26,898 nucleotides of DNA from Rodentibacter caecimuris (GTDB lineage Bacteria; Pseudomonadota; Gammaproteobacteria; Enterobacterales; Pasteurellaceae): the NCBI RefSeq assembly GCF_024622045.1, contig NZ_JANKBP010000024.1; one strand, 5' to 3'. The notes beneath the pieces were generated by a model that saw only the letters and a list, made by a program, of their open reading frames with translations, did no database searches and was not told the DNA's origin. Below are positions 13,944-21,510 of this stretch, piece by piece (position 1 is the stretch's first letter; each line of letters opens with the position of its first letter). Position numbers and translations under genes: made by a program.

Positions 13944-14134
13944 TGTTAGTAAAAAACATTGAGCCACGTTTAATTCGTGTGGGCGGTGAATTTATCGCCC
14001 CAAATCAAACAGTGGACGTCGCGGATGATGCCGTAGGGCTTGCAGGATTGCTTGAGCATGGTGTGTTGGTTCAAATTGAATCGGAAGCCACAAAAGAGCA
14101 AAAAAACGCAAAGACGAAAAAACAGGAGTCTTAA
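13943..14134 (+). CDS. Small protein after the capsid gene, 63 residues
   Basis: A 63-residue protein with an N-terminal beta-like part (LIRVGGEFIAPNQTVDVADD), a short helix (AVGLAGLLEHGVLVQIES) and a lysine-rich charged tail (EQKNAKTKKQES). Small proteins of this kind (a short strand-rich head with a hydrophilic tail) commonly sit between capsid and connector genes in contractile phages, but I cannot name a family. Its ATG overlaps the capsid stop by one base and it ends directly at the start of the next gene, so it is surely co-translated. Confidence 0.7.
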   Translation: MLVKNIEPRLIRVGGEFIAPNQTVDVADDAVGLAGLLEHGVLVQIESEATKEQKNAKTKKQES

Positions 14135-14485
14135 ATGGTTACCACGTTACTAAACCTTTTTTATCCGGCTACAAAAAATATGGATGATGAATCAGTCGAT
14201 AATGCTATTCAGTTGGCTGAAAACTATCGTCCTGAATGTTTGAAAGGAGGTAAACAAGATGAAGCGGTAGCGTGGTATGCCGCTTATTTATTGGCTCAAT
14301 CCGTAGAAAATGACGTTAATCCATTAGGCTTAAAACGGGAACGTGAGGGCGATTTGGAGCGAGAATTTGGCTCAGCCTCAAGCGGTGGCAATGCGGCAAA
14401 ATTTATTGCTAATTACGAACGATTGGCGGAAGTTTGTCGGCGTGTTGGTGCGATTACGGTGGGTGGCTATGGCAACAGTTGTTAA
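14135..14485 (+). CDS. Head-tail connector protein (DUF4054-like)
   Basis: A 116-residue helical protein of the DUF4054 type, placed where the first connector ring below the portal is expected. It shows a NAIQLAENYRPECLKGGKQD first helix, an AVAWYAAYLLAQSV helix, a charged KREREGDLEREFGS segment and FIANYERLAEVCRRVGAITVGGYGNSC at the end. It starts directly after the stop of the preceding gene, with AGGAG 9 bases before the ATG, and overlaps the next gene by 17 bases. Function is inferred from family and order. Confidence 0.78.
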   Translation: MVTTLLNLFYPATKNMDDESVDNAIQLAENYRPECLKGGKQDEAVAWYAAYLLAQSVENDVNPLGLKREREGDLEREFGSASSGGNAAKFIANYERLAEVCRRVGAITVGGYGNSC

Positions 14486-14936
14486 TGTCAAAATTAAAGA
14501 TTTGGGCTTGGCGGAGGAATTGGCTGCGGCACAAAAACTAGCAAATGCTCAAGTCAAAATCGGCATTCAGGCAGATGAAAAAGGCGAATATGAAAATGGC
14601 ACAAGCGTGATCGATGTGGCAATTTGGAATGAATTTGGCACGAAAAAAATACCCTCACGCCCGTTTATTCGGCAATGTTTTTCCGATAATCAGGTGGCTA
14701 TTGAGAAAAAATTACGCTTTTATGCGCTGAAAGTATTAGAGGGTGAAGAACCCAAAATCGCCTTATCACAGTTGGGGCAATGGTATGAGGGTAAGCAAAA
14801 GCAATGTTTGTTACATTTCCCTTGGAAGCCTAATGCAGCCTCAACGGTAAAAGCTAAAGGCAGTAGTAAACCTTTAGTTGACACCTCGCAATTAGTCAAT
14901 TCGATCCGTTACAAGGTGGAAACCAATGCAAAGTAG
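14469..14936 (+). CDS. HK97 gp10-like neck / tail completion protein
   Basis: A 155-residue protein similar in layout to HK97-gp10-type proteins. Its signature is IWNEFGTKKIPSRPFIRQCF (an NEFG-x3-IP-x-RPF motif) at about 57-76, followed by a helix and a C-terminal PLVDTSQLVNSIRYKVE segment, the DTG/DTS-x-L-xx-SI ending typical of this family. These proteins join or seal head and tail. I chose the ATG at 14469 over the in-frame one at 14343, which lies deep inside the upstream gene. The ribosome site is weak, so coupling to the upstream gene is likely. It overlaps the next gene by 11 bases. Confidence 0.82.
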   Translation: MATVVNVKIKDLGLAEELAAAQKLANAQVKIGIQADEKGEYENGTSVIDVAIWNEFGTKKIPSRPFIRQCFSDNQVAIEKKLRFYALKVLEGEEPKIALSQLGQWYEGKQKQCLLHFPWKPNAASTVKAKGSSKPLVDTSQLVNSIRYKVETNAK

Positions 14937-15270
14937 TTTTCGCAAACAATATCAGGTGATGGAGCGCTCGCAGGGGCGTTATGAGAAAGGGAAGTGGGTT
15001 GATGGCGAAGAAATCTCTCGTACGATTCTAGCCAGTGTTCAGCCGCTTAATCAAACGGAAATGGATAAGCTTGTTGCCGCAATGCAGGGGCGGCATATTC
15101 AATCGGCAATCAAGGTCTATACCGATGGAAAGCTGACGGTAGCAGGGGAAAATGAGCATAACGGAACAGTGATCTTGCTTGATGGCGAGCGTTACGAAGT
15201 CGTAGCCCGCGCCTCTTATCAAAGCGATGTAATCAATCATTACCGTTATATGGCAAGGAGAGTGAAATAG
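14926..15270 (+). CDS. Probable head closure / neck protein
   Basis: A 114-residue protein with an N-terminal RKQYQVMERSQGRYEKGKWVDGEE stretch, a SVQPLNQTEMDKL segment and a strand-rich C-terminal half (GTVILLDGERYEVVARASYQ). The pattern of a QG-x-Y-x-x-G-xW-V-G-E opening and an S-V-Q-P-L central motif is common in small neck proteins between HK97 gp10-like and tail terminator genes of contractile phages. I assign the role from gene order more than from a firm family match. It overlaps the upstream gene by 11 bases and ends one base before the next ATG. Confidence 0.68.
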   Translation: MQSSFRKQYQVMERSQGRYEKGKWVDGEEISRTILASVQPLNQTEMDKLVAAMQGRHIQSAIKVYTDGKLTVAGENEHNGTVILLDGERYEVVARASYQSDVINHYRYMARRVK

Positions 15271-15792
15271 ATGTTAGATACTCTTTATGATTTGCTCTCC
15301 CCCCTTTCGGAGCACCCTTTTATTCGAGCTTATGAAAACGGCAGACAACCCAGTTTGCCGTTTTTTACGTTTGATGTCCGTTTTGAAAAAACACCCAATC
15401 ATTACTTACAAAGTGCGGTAGATAATGAGGGAAATCAACGCACTAAAACCCACATTGATGGTGTGCTTGAGATTAATTATTTCGGTGCTGAAAGCCTCAG
15501 CGCTATTCGGTCACTCTGCATGAAATTAAGCACCTATCATCAAAAAGAACGCTTTGATTTGCATAGTGTGGCAATCGTTCGGGTCGGGCAGATTACTCAT
15601 TTAGCTTTCCTTGATGAGCTGAAGCAGTATCAAGATCGGGCGATGGTCGAGATTGAGATCCGCTATACCGCTGAAATTGAATCCCTTGTTGGATTGATTG
15701 AACAGGTTGAAATCCAAGATGAAGATGGAATTTTGCCTGAAGAACGTTTGAAAATCCGACCGCACTTTAACCAATACAGGAGAAGAAAATAA
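15271..15792 (+). CDS. Tail terminator-like protein (LIC_12616 type)
   Basis: A 173-residue protein in the position of the tail terminator, which ends tube and sheath growth and docks the tail to the neck. It opens with LYDLLSPLSEHPFIRAYENG, the usual first helix of this group, then a P-x-L-P-F-F-T-F-DV strand, a THIDGVLEINYFG strand and a DRAMVEIEIRYTAEIES strand near the end. An acidic linker (VEIQDEDGILPEE) and a basic tail (YRRRK) close it. Two uptake cores lie in this gene (15411-15419 and 15759-15767). It overlaps the sheath ATG by one base. Confidence 0.75.
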   Translation: MLDTLYDLLSPLSEHPFIRAYENGRQPSLPFFTFDVRFEKTPNHYLQSAVDNEGNQRTKTHIDGVLEINYFGAESLSAIRSLCMKLSTYHQKERFDLHSVAIVRVGQITHLAFLDELKQYQDRAMVEIEIRYTAEIESLVGLIEQVEIQDEDGILPEERLKIRPHFNQYRRRK

Positions 15793-16865
15793 TGGCGAAA
15801 ATCGATCGCTTGGTCAATGTAAACATTGATCTAAATTCAACGGCAATTGCCGGTAAATCCTTTAGTGATATGCTTATTTTAGGTGAACATACGCTAAATA
15901 CTCAAACTCGCATTTTGGTTGTGACCGATCCAAATGAATTGTTAGATTTAGGACTGGAATCAACAAATCCACTTTATTTAGCGACTCAAGCTGCATTTGC
16001 ACAAGGAACGCATATCGCTCAAGTCTTTATCGGGCGTAAAGACAGCGAAGAATCGGTAACAGAAGCGCTGGCTGCGATTACCAAAGAAAACAATGATTGG
16101 TATGGGCTCGCCTTTGCGTCACGTGAAAGTGCAGACGTATTACTTGTTGCCGCTTGGGCGGAGGCGAACGGGAAATTATTTGTCACTGCAAGCAGTGATG
16201 AAAACATCATTAACGCAGGGCAAACCGATGATTTAGCTTCTCAACTAGAGAAGAAACAGTTCTACCGCACGGCTTGTATTTATTCCCATAAAGCCAATGA
16301 AGAATATCCTGAAATTGCTTTAATGAGTTATGCCTTTACATTCTATCCCGGTGCGGAAACGTGGAATTTGAAAAAACTTGCCGGTGTGTCTTATTCTCCT
16401 TTGGCTGAGGGAGAGTATATTGCTGCGTCGAAAAAGAACGCCACAACCTTTGAAAAATTCAATGGTTCTTTTGCAGTAACTCAAGGTGGCAAAGTGGCAG
16501 CGGGTGAGTGGATCGATGTGATTCGTTTCCGTGATTGGTTGGTGCAAGAAGTCCAAATCAATGTGACATCGTTGTTGATTAATAGCTATGGCAAGTTGCC
16601 TTATACGGATCAGGGGATTGAAATGGTAGGTAAAGCCATTCGACAAGCCCTTGATTTAGGTGTGGTGCGTGGAGGAATTGCCCCGGTAGAATTAGATGAT
16701 GATAACAAGGAAATTCCGAGTTATGTTATCACTCTTCCTCGCAGTGCCAATATTTCTGCGAACAACAAAGCGAAACGATTACTTCAAGATGTGAAGTTTT
16801 CTGCAAGGCTTACCGGTGCAATTCATCTGGTGGAAATTAAAGGGAATTTATCTTATAGCCTCTAA
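15792..16865 (+). CDS. Contractile tail sheath protein (DUF3383)
   Basis: A 357-residue protein of the DUF3383 sheath group, which forms the contractile cylinder around the tail tube. Landmarks are the N-terminal VNVNIDLNSTAIAGKSFSDM, a RILVVTDPNELLDLGL segment, WYGLAFASRESADVLLVAAW, and a C-terminal KRLLQDVKFSARLTGAIHLVEIKG strand set that provides the handshake between subunits. GGAG lies before the ATG and there is a one-base overlap with the upstream gene. This gene is the clearest proof that the virion has a contractile tail. It is followed by a hairpin terminator made from paired uptake cores. Confidence 0.88.
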   Translation: MAKIDRLVNVNIDLNSTAIAGKSFSDMLILGEHTLNTQTRILVVTDPNELLDLGLESTNPLYLATQAAFAQGTHIAQVFIGRKDSEESVTEALAAITKENNDWYGLAFASRESADVLLVAAWAEANGKLFVTASSDENIINAGQTDDLASQLEKKQFYRTACIYSHKANEEYPEIALMSYAFTFYPGAETWNLKKLAGVSYSPLAEGEYIAASKKNATTFEKFNGSFAVTQGGKVAAGEWIDVIRFRDWLVQEVQINVTSLLINSYGKLPYTDQGIEMVGKAIRQALDLGVVRGGIAPVELDDDNKEIPSYVITLPRSANISANNKAKRLLQDVKFSARLTGAIHLVEIKGNLSYSL

Positions 16866-16870
16866 TAATT

Positions 16871-16898
16871 AACCGCACAAAAGTGCGGTTATTTTTTT
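16871..16898 (+). terminator. Terminator formed by uptake-signal inverted repeat, sheath/tube boundary
   Basis: AACCGCAC (16871-16878) pairs perfectly with GTGCGGTT (16883-16890) around AAAA, followed by ATTTTTTT. The right arm belongs to a full uptake core (16881-16889). Paired uptake signals acting as terminators are known in Haemophilus. Confidence 0.88.
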
Positions 16899-16930
16899 AG
16901 GTAAATTATCAAATAAAGATAGGAGAAAAA

Positions 16931-17359
16931 ATGTCAGCATTATCAACTTATGCACCGGATAAAGTTACGGTATTAATTGGTGCGCATATTGCCAGTGGCT
17001 TTGCTGATGGCACATTTATTGATATTGAAGAAGTCAGCGATGGCGTTCAATCCGTTGCCGGAGCGGATGGGGAAGTGGCTCGAGCGATGAGTGCCGATCC
17101 TCGTAAGAAAATCACTTTTACAGTGTTACAGACCAGTGATACTAACGATGTATTAAGTGGATTGTATAAAGCCGATCAGATTAGCAAAAATGCGACTTTC
17201 TCGATCGCAGTGAAAGACTTACGAGGGAATACCACATTTGCCGCTTCTACGGCGTGGATTGTGAAATCAGCCAAAATTGAGTTTGGTAAAGAGGTGGGTT
17301 CTCGTGAATGGACGATTGAAACTGCTAATGGTGTCATGTTTGTTGGGGGAAATGATTAA
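16931..17359 (+). CDS. Tail tube protein (DUF3277-like)
   Basis: A 142-residue protein with the properties of a tail tube subunit: an N-terminal strand YAPDKVTVLIGAHIASGFADGTFIDIEEV, a DPRKKITFTVLQTSDTND strand, FSIAVKDLRGNTTF, and a final SREWTIETANGVMFVGG strand. It matches the DUF3277 group that directly follows DUF3383 sheath proteins. The tube is the inner channel for DNA. AGGAG lies 8 bases before the ATG. A one-base overlap joins it to the chaperone gene, and a terminator sits between it and the sheath, possibly tuning the ratio of the two products. Confidence 0.84.
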   Translation: MSALSTYAPDKVTVLIGAHIASGFADGTFIDIEEVSDGVQSVAGADGEVARAMSADPRKKITFTVLQTSDTNDVLSGLYKADQISKNATFSIAVKDLRGNTTFAASTAWIVKSAKIEFGKEVGSREWTIETANGVMFVGGND

Positions 17360-17829
17360 TGCGTAATGAAATTCAAATTGGTGAAAGCACCTTTTTTGTT
17401 CAAAAATTTTCTGCAATGGAGCAGCTACGTATTTTTGGTGATTTGCAGAAAACACTTATTCCTTCACTCGCGAAATTATTTTCCAATGCGCCGCCGCAAT
17501 CCAAAACAGAAAAAACAGTAGAAAAAAAAGTGGAAAATACCGATGGTTTCGCCGAGGGCTTGGAACAATTATCCCGTGAGCTTGATGGATCATCACTCAT
17601 CAAATTAGCCGAAATGCTGATTAAACCGGAATTGGTGGCGGTGCAGCGAGATGATTTGAATAACGGCAATGATATGAAGCTTACTCGACCAAAATTTGAT
17701 GAAGTCTTTGCAGATATGAGTGAGATCGTGGAGTTAGTTATTTTCATTTTACGTCTGAATTTTGAATCTTTTTTCACGAAATATCTTGCCCGTCTTGGTG
17801 CGCTGCTGAAAAGCAATCAGGAACAATGA
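17359..17829 (+). CDS. Tail assembly chaperone
   Basis: A 156-residue protein in the gpG position between tube and tape measure. It has an N-terminal strand part (IQIGESTFFVQKFSAMEQLRI), a Lys/Glu-rich low-complexity linker around 50-70 (SKTEKTVEKKVENTD), and a helical C-terminal half with a KFDEVFADMSEIVELVIFILRL helix. It probably coats the tape measure before tube polymerisation. Many phages extend such a protein by a -1 frameshift into the next frame. I looked for a slippery heptamer near the 3' end and found no good one; the next gene has its own ATGA start. Confidence 0.75.
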   Translation: MRNEIQIGESTFFVQKFSAMEQLRIFGDLQKTLIPSLAKLFSNAPPQSKTEKTVEKKVENTDGFAEGLEQLSRELDGSSLIKLAEMLIKPELVAVQRDDLNNGNDMKLTRPKFDEVFADMSEIVELVIFILRLNFESFFTKYLARLGALLKSNQEQ

Positions 17830-18014
17830 TTGGGCGATATAGCGAAAGGGCGTTGCGTGAGATGATCGCGTGGCGCCCTTTGCTATTGGGCAAGATTACG
17901 CTCACAGAACTCCATACTGCAGGGCTAACGGATATGGGGGAATTGCTCAAATTAAATAGATTTCTTGATGCCATTGATGCGCAGCAAGCAAAAGATATGG
18001 AGACTAAGCGATGA
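17826..18014 (+). CDS. Small second chaperone-like protein, 62 residues
   Basis: A 62-residue basic helical protein (MIGRYSERALREMIAWRPLLLGKI, then TLTELHTAGLTDMGELLKLNRFLD). It occupies the gpT-like slot between chaperone and tape measure. The ATG overlaps the upstream stop (ATGA), with AGGA 7 bases before it, so it is translated by coupling and not necessarily by frameshift. It overlaps the tape measure ATG by four bases. A role as partner chaperone is inferred from position. Confidence 0.72.
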   Translation: MIGRYSERALREMIAWRPLLLGKITLTELHTAGLTDMGELLKLNRFLDAIDAQQAKDMETKR

Positions 18015-20227
18015 ATGTAGTTCGTGAACTGGTAACGAAATTGCGCTATCAGGTGGATAATTCCAAGCTTAAAGCCTATATGACCGAAACTCAAACCGGG
18101 GCGAGAAATCTTAGAGAGAAATTTCGGGCGGCTTTTAGCGGGGTTCGAAGCGATACCCAACAAATGGCATTAGACTTTGATAAAGCAAAGAAGAAATTCT
18201 TCTCTTTGCGCAATATGGTTGCCGGTTATTTTGCCATGGCCGCAGGCGGTAGCATGATGAAAGTGGCAGATGATTGGGTCTCTGTTGATGCTCGGGTTAA
18301 GTTAGCAACTAAATCTGCTCAAGATCACAAGCACGCCTTAGAAGAAATCTTCGCACTCTCCCAACGTTCCGGACAGGATTATTTAGCTTCTGCAGATTTA
18401 TTCTCTAAAGTAAGCCGTAGTGCCGATGATTTAGGGTTGGGGCTTGATGATACGCTCAATTTAACGGAGATCATTGGTCAGACAATGACGATTGGTGGCG
18501 GTGATAAAGGTGCACAAGAAGCCGCACTGATGCAATTAGGTCAAGCATTAGGATCGGGTGCTTTACGTGGAGATGAGCTTAATTCAATTATCGAACAAGC
18601 ACCTCGTTTAGCTCAAGCCATTGCCGATAGCTTTAATGTGCCGGTGGGGCAGTTAAAAGACTTAGGAAAAGCGGGAAAACTTACGTCAAAAGAGTTGGCA
18701 CAAGGCTTATTAAAACAAGCCGATAAAATCAAAAAAGAATTTGATCTGATGCCTAAAACCTTCGGGCGAGGCATGGTAATTTTGCGCAATGAGTTCAACC
18801 GCTTGGTCAGTTATGCCATCAATAAGGTCGGCAAACTAGGTGAGGCTTTTTATAATGCCGCCGAATGGATCGTAAACAATATCCGCTTAGTAGGCATTTT
18901 AGCTTTATCCGCCATTGGTGGGAAATTAATGCTTTCTTTGCGTGGCGTGAAAATATCCCTGCAACAAATTACCCTTCAAGCCATTCGGGCCGCAGCGCCA
19001 TTTCTAGAAATATCAGCAGTGTTGGCCAGTATTGGTTTATTGCTCGAAGACATTTACGTTTGGCAAGCCGGTGGTATCTCAGTGATGGGGGCATTGGTAG
19101 GGCGCTATGATAAATGGGCGGTGCAATTCCAAGGCATTAAACAATCAGCGAAATTACTTTGGGCTAATGTAAAAGGTATTTTGCGTGAATTGGCTCGTTG
19201 GGCAAATATCGATATTGATTTCGACAGTTGGCAAGGTTTCGCCACGACAACACTGCAATACATTATTGATGGTGTGCGTAGTTTGCTGAATGTTTTGCGT
19301 GGATTAGCAAGAATGGTGCGAGCTGTTATGCGTGGAGATTTTGCCGGTGCGTTTGATATTGCGAAAGAAAGCATTGGTGAAACCAGCCTTGCCTTTTTGC
19401 CGTTCTATTTGATTGCTGCCAAAGTATTAGGCGGCATTGCCTCGTTTATTTTTGCCATATTATCCCCTTTAAGGTTACTGCGTGGTGGTTTCTTTGGGCT
19501 TGGATGGGTCATTGGGAAAGCGGTGAAATGGGCTACTTATTTCATTCCGTTTAAGCGCATCTTAGGCTTTTTAGCGAAGAAAGGATTGCCTTGGGTTGCT
19601 TCTGCTTTTTGGGTCATGTCAAAAGCAATGATAAGTGGCATTTGGGCTATCAGTAAGGCGATGTGGGCCGCAATGGTGTCTAACCCGATTTTGTTAGCGA
19701 TTGCTTTAATTATCGGTGCAATTGCATTGATTATCTATTATTGGGATGACATTAAAGCAGCGGCTCTGGAAGCGTGGGATTTCATCAGAAAAAAAGCGCA
19801 GGAGATTATTGATGATATTGGAAAATGGTTTACCGATATGGCGGAGTCTTTCGGTAAAAAATGGGACAGTATTGTCGAGAGCTTTAAAGCTATTTGGGAT
19901 GACGCTATTAAAACCGTGAAAAACTGGTTCTTGGGAATGATTCCGGATAGTGTGCTGAATTGGTTTAATGATGGAGATAAGCAAATTTCAGCCTCGTTAA
20001 ATGCAGCTTCTGTTAATCCGGTCACGCCTGTCTTTGGTAATGTTGGATGGAGCGGGTTAGGTGTTCGTCCGAACAATAACATTTCCAATTCCCAAAATAT
20101 CCAGCAAACCAACCATATCACCGTAAATGGCACAGGAAACCCTACGGCAGTAGCGAATAAAATAGGTGCTGCAGTGGGAAGTTTTAACGGGAAATTTTCG
20201 ATAGGACAGATGGAATATCAGGGGTAA
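18011..20227 (+). CDS. Tail tape measure protein
   Basis: A 738-residue protein that sets tail length and is later ejected into the host envelope. The N-terminal third carries the tape measure signature (VDARVKLATKSAQDHKHALE, RSGQDYLASADLFSKVSRSADD, GGGDKGAQEAALMQLGQALGSG, LRGDELNSIIEQAPRLAQAIAD). Hydrophobic segments at about 290-310, 461-500 and 558-580 could insert in the host inner membrane during DNA entry. The C-terminal part ends in low-complexity Asn/Gln/Thr-rich sequence (RPNNNISNSQNIQQTNHIT). At roughly 0.15 nm per residue, a known rule for tape measures, the tail would be near 110 nm. It overlaps the upstream gene by an ATGA junction. A bidirectional terminator follows. Confidence 0.93.
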   Translation: MNVVRELVTKLRYQVDNSKLKAYMTETQTGARNLREKFRAAFSGVRSDTQQMALDFDKAKKKFFSLRNMVAGYFAMAAGGSMMKVADDWVSVDARVKLATKSAQDHKHALEEIFALSQRSGQDYLASADLFSKVSRSADDLGLGLDDTLNLTEIIGQTMTIGGGDKGAQEAALMQLGQALGSGALRGDELNSIIEQAPRLAQAIADSFNVPVGQLKDLGKAGKLTSKELAQGLLKQADKIKKEFDLMPKTFGRGMVILRNEFNRLVSYAINKVGKLGEAFYNAAEWIVNNIRLVGILALSAIGGKLMLSLRGVKISLQQITLQAIRAAAPFLEISAVLASIGLLLEDIYVWQAGGISVMGALVGRYDKWAVQFQGIKQSAKLLWANVKGILRELARWANIDIDFDSWQGFATTTLQYIIDGVRSLLNVLRGLARMVRAVMRGDFAGAFDIAKESIGETSLAFLPFYLIAAKVLGGIASFIFAILSPLRLLRGGFFGLGWVIGKAVKWATYFIPFKRILGFLAKKGLPWVASAFWVMSKAMISGIWAISKAMWAAMVSNPILLAIALIIGAIALIIYYWDDIKAAALEAWDFIRKKAQEIIDDIGKWFTDMAESFGKKWDSIVESFKAIWDDAIKTVKNWFLGMIPDSVLNWFNDGDKQISASLNAASVNPVTPVFGNVGWSGLGVRPNNNISNSQNIQQTNHITVNGTGNPTAVANKIGAAVGSFNGKFSIGQMEYQG

Positions 20228-20255
20228 AAGTGCGGTCGATTTTGACCGCATTTTT
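20228..20255. terminator. Bidirectional terminator between tape measure and higBA
   Basis: TGCGGTC (20231-20237) pairs with GACCGCA (20244-20250) around GATTTT, with TTTTT on the right and AAAA on the left. A full uptake core (20228-20236) supplies the left arm. It serves the converging tape measure and higA transcripts. Confidence 0.8.
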
Positions 20256-20550
20256 AGGCATACCGATAGGACGAAATATGGTTTAAATCATCATTGATGA
20301 CAGCTTTTGTTTGCTCAATATCATAATGAGTTTGAAGATTTAACCAGCTTTGCGCATCCGTGCCGAAGTATGCGGCTAAACGTAATGCGGTATCGGGGGT
20401 GATAGCCCGTTTTCCTTTGATGATCTCATTAATTCTACGAGGAGGAACGGAAATCGCCTTGGCGAGTGCGTATTGGCTGATTTCTAATGGTTTTAGCCAT
20501 TCTTCCAACAAGATTTCGCCCGGGTGGGAAAGAGGAATTTCTCTGCTCAT
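20254..20550 (-). CDS. higA: HigA-family antitoxin
   Basis: A 98-residue helix-turn-helix antitoxin and autorepressor. The HigA signature is complete: SHPGEILLEEWLKPLEISQY at the start, then the XRE-type HTH (ALAKAISVPPRRINEIIKGKRAI, about 29-51) and TPDTALRLAAYFGTDAQSWLNLQTHYD. It neutralises HigB by binding it and, with HigB, represses the operon. GGAG lies upstream of the ATG on the reverse strand, 11 bases after the toxin stop. Toxin-first order is characteristic of higBA. The gene runs against the tail operon, whose late transcripts will be antisense to it. Confidence 0.93.
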   Translation of the reverse strand: MSREIPLSHPGEILLEEWLKPLEISQYALAKAISVPPRRINEIIKGKRAITPDTALRLAAYFGTDAQSWLNLQTHYDIEQTKAVINDDLNHISSYRYA

Positions 20551-20561
20551 TTTATTTCTCC

Positions 20562-20840
20562 TTAGTGGTAGTCCACAATTTCAACATCGCTGGCGTGTCC
20601 GTTTAACCAAGTAAAACAAATTCGCCACTGATCGTTAATTCTAATGCTGTATTGACCTTTGCGATCACCCGAAAGCATTTCCAAATGATTACCGGGTGGT
20701 ACTTTTAAAAAGTTTAAATCTGTTGCAGCGTTAAGTTGTTGTAACTTTCGCATAGCGACCCTTTCAAAAGGGATAAATCTTGCTATACGCTTCCCTTCAA
20801 AAAAGGTCTTAGTGTCTTTGCATGAAAAATGCGTGATCAT
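20562..20840 (-). CDS. higB: HigB-family toxin (RelE/ParE superfamily mRNA interferase)
   Basis: A 92-residue toxin of the HigB (plasmid killer) type, which cuts mRNA on the ribosome. Family landmarks are the opening MITHFSCKDTKTFFEGKRIA, R-x-x-x-R-K-L-Q-Q-L-N-A-A helix, the PPGNHLEMLSGDRKGQYSIRI core with the LxGDRKGxxSIRIN signature, and QWRICFTW followed by the VEIVDYH ending with the C-terminal Asp-Tyr-His. All look intact, so the toxin is probably active. AGGA lies 13 bases before the ATG on the reverse strand, within the second operator-like repeat. In a prophage it may stabilise the element or act on infecting phages. Confidence 0.92.
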   Translation of the reverse strand: MITHFSCKDTKTFFEGKRIARFIPFERVAMRKLQQLNAATDLNFLKVPPGNHLEMLSGDRKGQYSIRINDQWRICFTWLNGHASDVEIVDYH

Positions 20841-20846
20841 AAATAG

Positions 20847-20901
20847 TAACGTTCCTCGTTAATATTGGTTCTATAATAACGCAATGCGTTACTAATAACA
20901 A
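20847..20901 (-). promoter_or_regulatory. higBA promoter with two TAACG-N5-CGTTA operators
   Basis: Reverse-strand boxes TTGTTA (forward 20896-20901) and TATTAT (forward 20873-20878) are 17 bases apart, close to sigma70 consensus. Operator 1, TAACG-CAATG-CGTTA (20877-20891), fills the spacer and is a 15-base perfect palindrome. Operator 2, TAACG-TTCCT-CGTTA (20847-20861), overlaps the toxin ribosome site. They are exactly 30 bases apart, three helical turns, which suits cooperative HigA or HigBA binding. Confidence 0.82.
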
Positions 20902-20913
20902 GGGGTAATTAAA

Positions 20914-21510
20914 TTGAGCATTGTAAATATTCTGTTTTCCTCCTTTGGGGGGAAATCAACCACCATTGGCGCATTGGAATTAGATGCACTTCTTACTGAA
21001 AGCACATCATTACGTTCTCAAATTACCGAATATCCCGTTGAAGATGGCACGGTGATTTCCGATCACATCACCAAAGAGGCAGAAACGTTGTCGCTAAATG
21101 GTGTAATAACCGGTGCGGGAACCTTGTTCTCTCCAAGCTTTGGAAAAGTGGAGTTATTAGTTGCAAAAGAGGCGTTGCGTGAGTTGCACAATGCAAGGGA
21201 GCTTGTCACTGTGGTGACGGGGCTTGATGTTTATTCAGATTTTGCGATTGAAAGCTTGGATATAGAGCGTAATGCTGATGATGGCGAACGGCTTAATATT
21301 TCTGCGGAGTTGCGAAAAATTAAAAAGGTGCAGTTACGAACGGAAGAAATGCCACCGGAAAAAGCCAATGGAAAAACCAAAGGTAAGGCGGGTCAAACAA
21401 AAGCGAAAACCGGTAAGGCGCAAACGAAACCGCCAAGTAATGGAGCTGGGAACAAGGTAAAGGAACCAATGAGATCAATTTCCTCTCAAAAATTAGGAGT
21501 GGGGCAATAA
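20914..21510 (+). CDS. Dit-like baseplate hub/tail protein
   Basis: A 198-residue protein directly after the tape measure (ignoring higBA), where contractile phages encode the LysM/Dit-like first baseplate ring. It begins SIVNILFSSFGGKSTTIGAL, continues with a Dit-type strand series (ITEYPVEDGTVISDHITKEAETLSLNGVI), a VTGLDVYSDFAIESLDIERN segment and ERLNISAELRKIKKVQL. The last 60 residues are a low-complexity Lys/Gly/Thr/Pro-rich tail with no obvious fold. The start is a TTG with AAGGGG 8 bases upstream; I find no ATG near. Its leader lies inside the higBA -35 region, so expression may be touched by HigA binding. Family assignment is moderate. Confidence 0.72.
   Translation: MSIVNILFSSFGGKSTTIGALELDALLTESTSLRSQITEYPVEDGTVISDHITKEAETLSLNGVITGAGTLFSPSFGKVELLVAKEALRELHNARELVTVVTGLDVYSDFAIESLDIERNADDGERLNISAELRKIKKVQLRTEEMPPEKANGKTKGKAGQTKAKTGKAQTKPPSNGAGNKVKEPMRSISSQKLGVGQ

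Noticed and set aside
14343..14468. Longer N-terminus for the HK97 gp10-like protein
   Set aside because: The extra 42 residues are out-of-frame translation of the DUF4054-like gene; family similarity begins at 14469.
17770..17829. Programmed -1 frameshift joining the two tail chaperone genes
   Set aside because: The frames are in the right relation, but I see no convincing X-XXY-YYZ heptamer near the 3' end (CTG AAA AGC does not qualify), and the second gene has an ATGA start with AGGA upstream.
18865..19110. 81-residue forward frame inside the tape measure gene
   Set aside because: Shadow of the tape measure in another frame, no ribosome site and no protein-like pattern.
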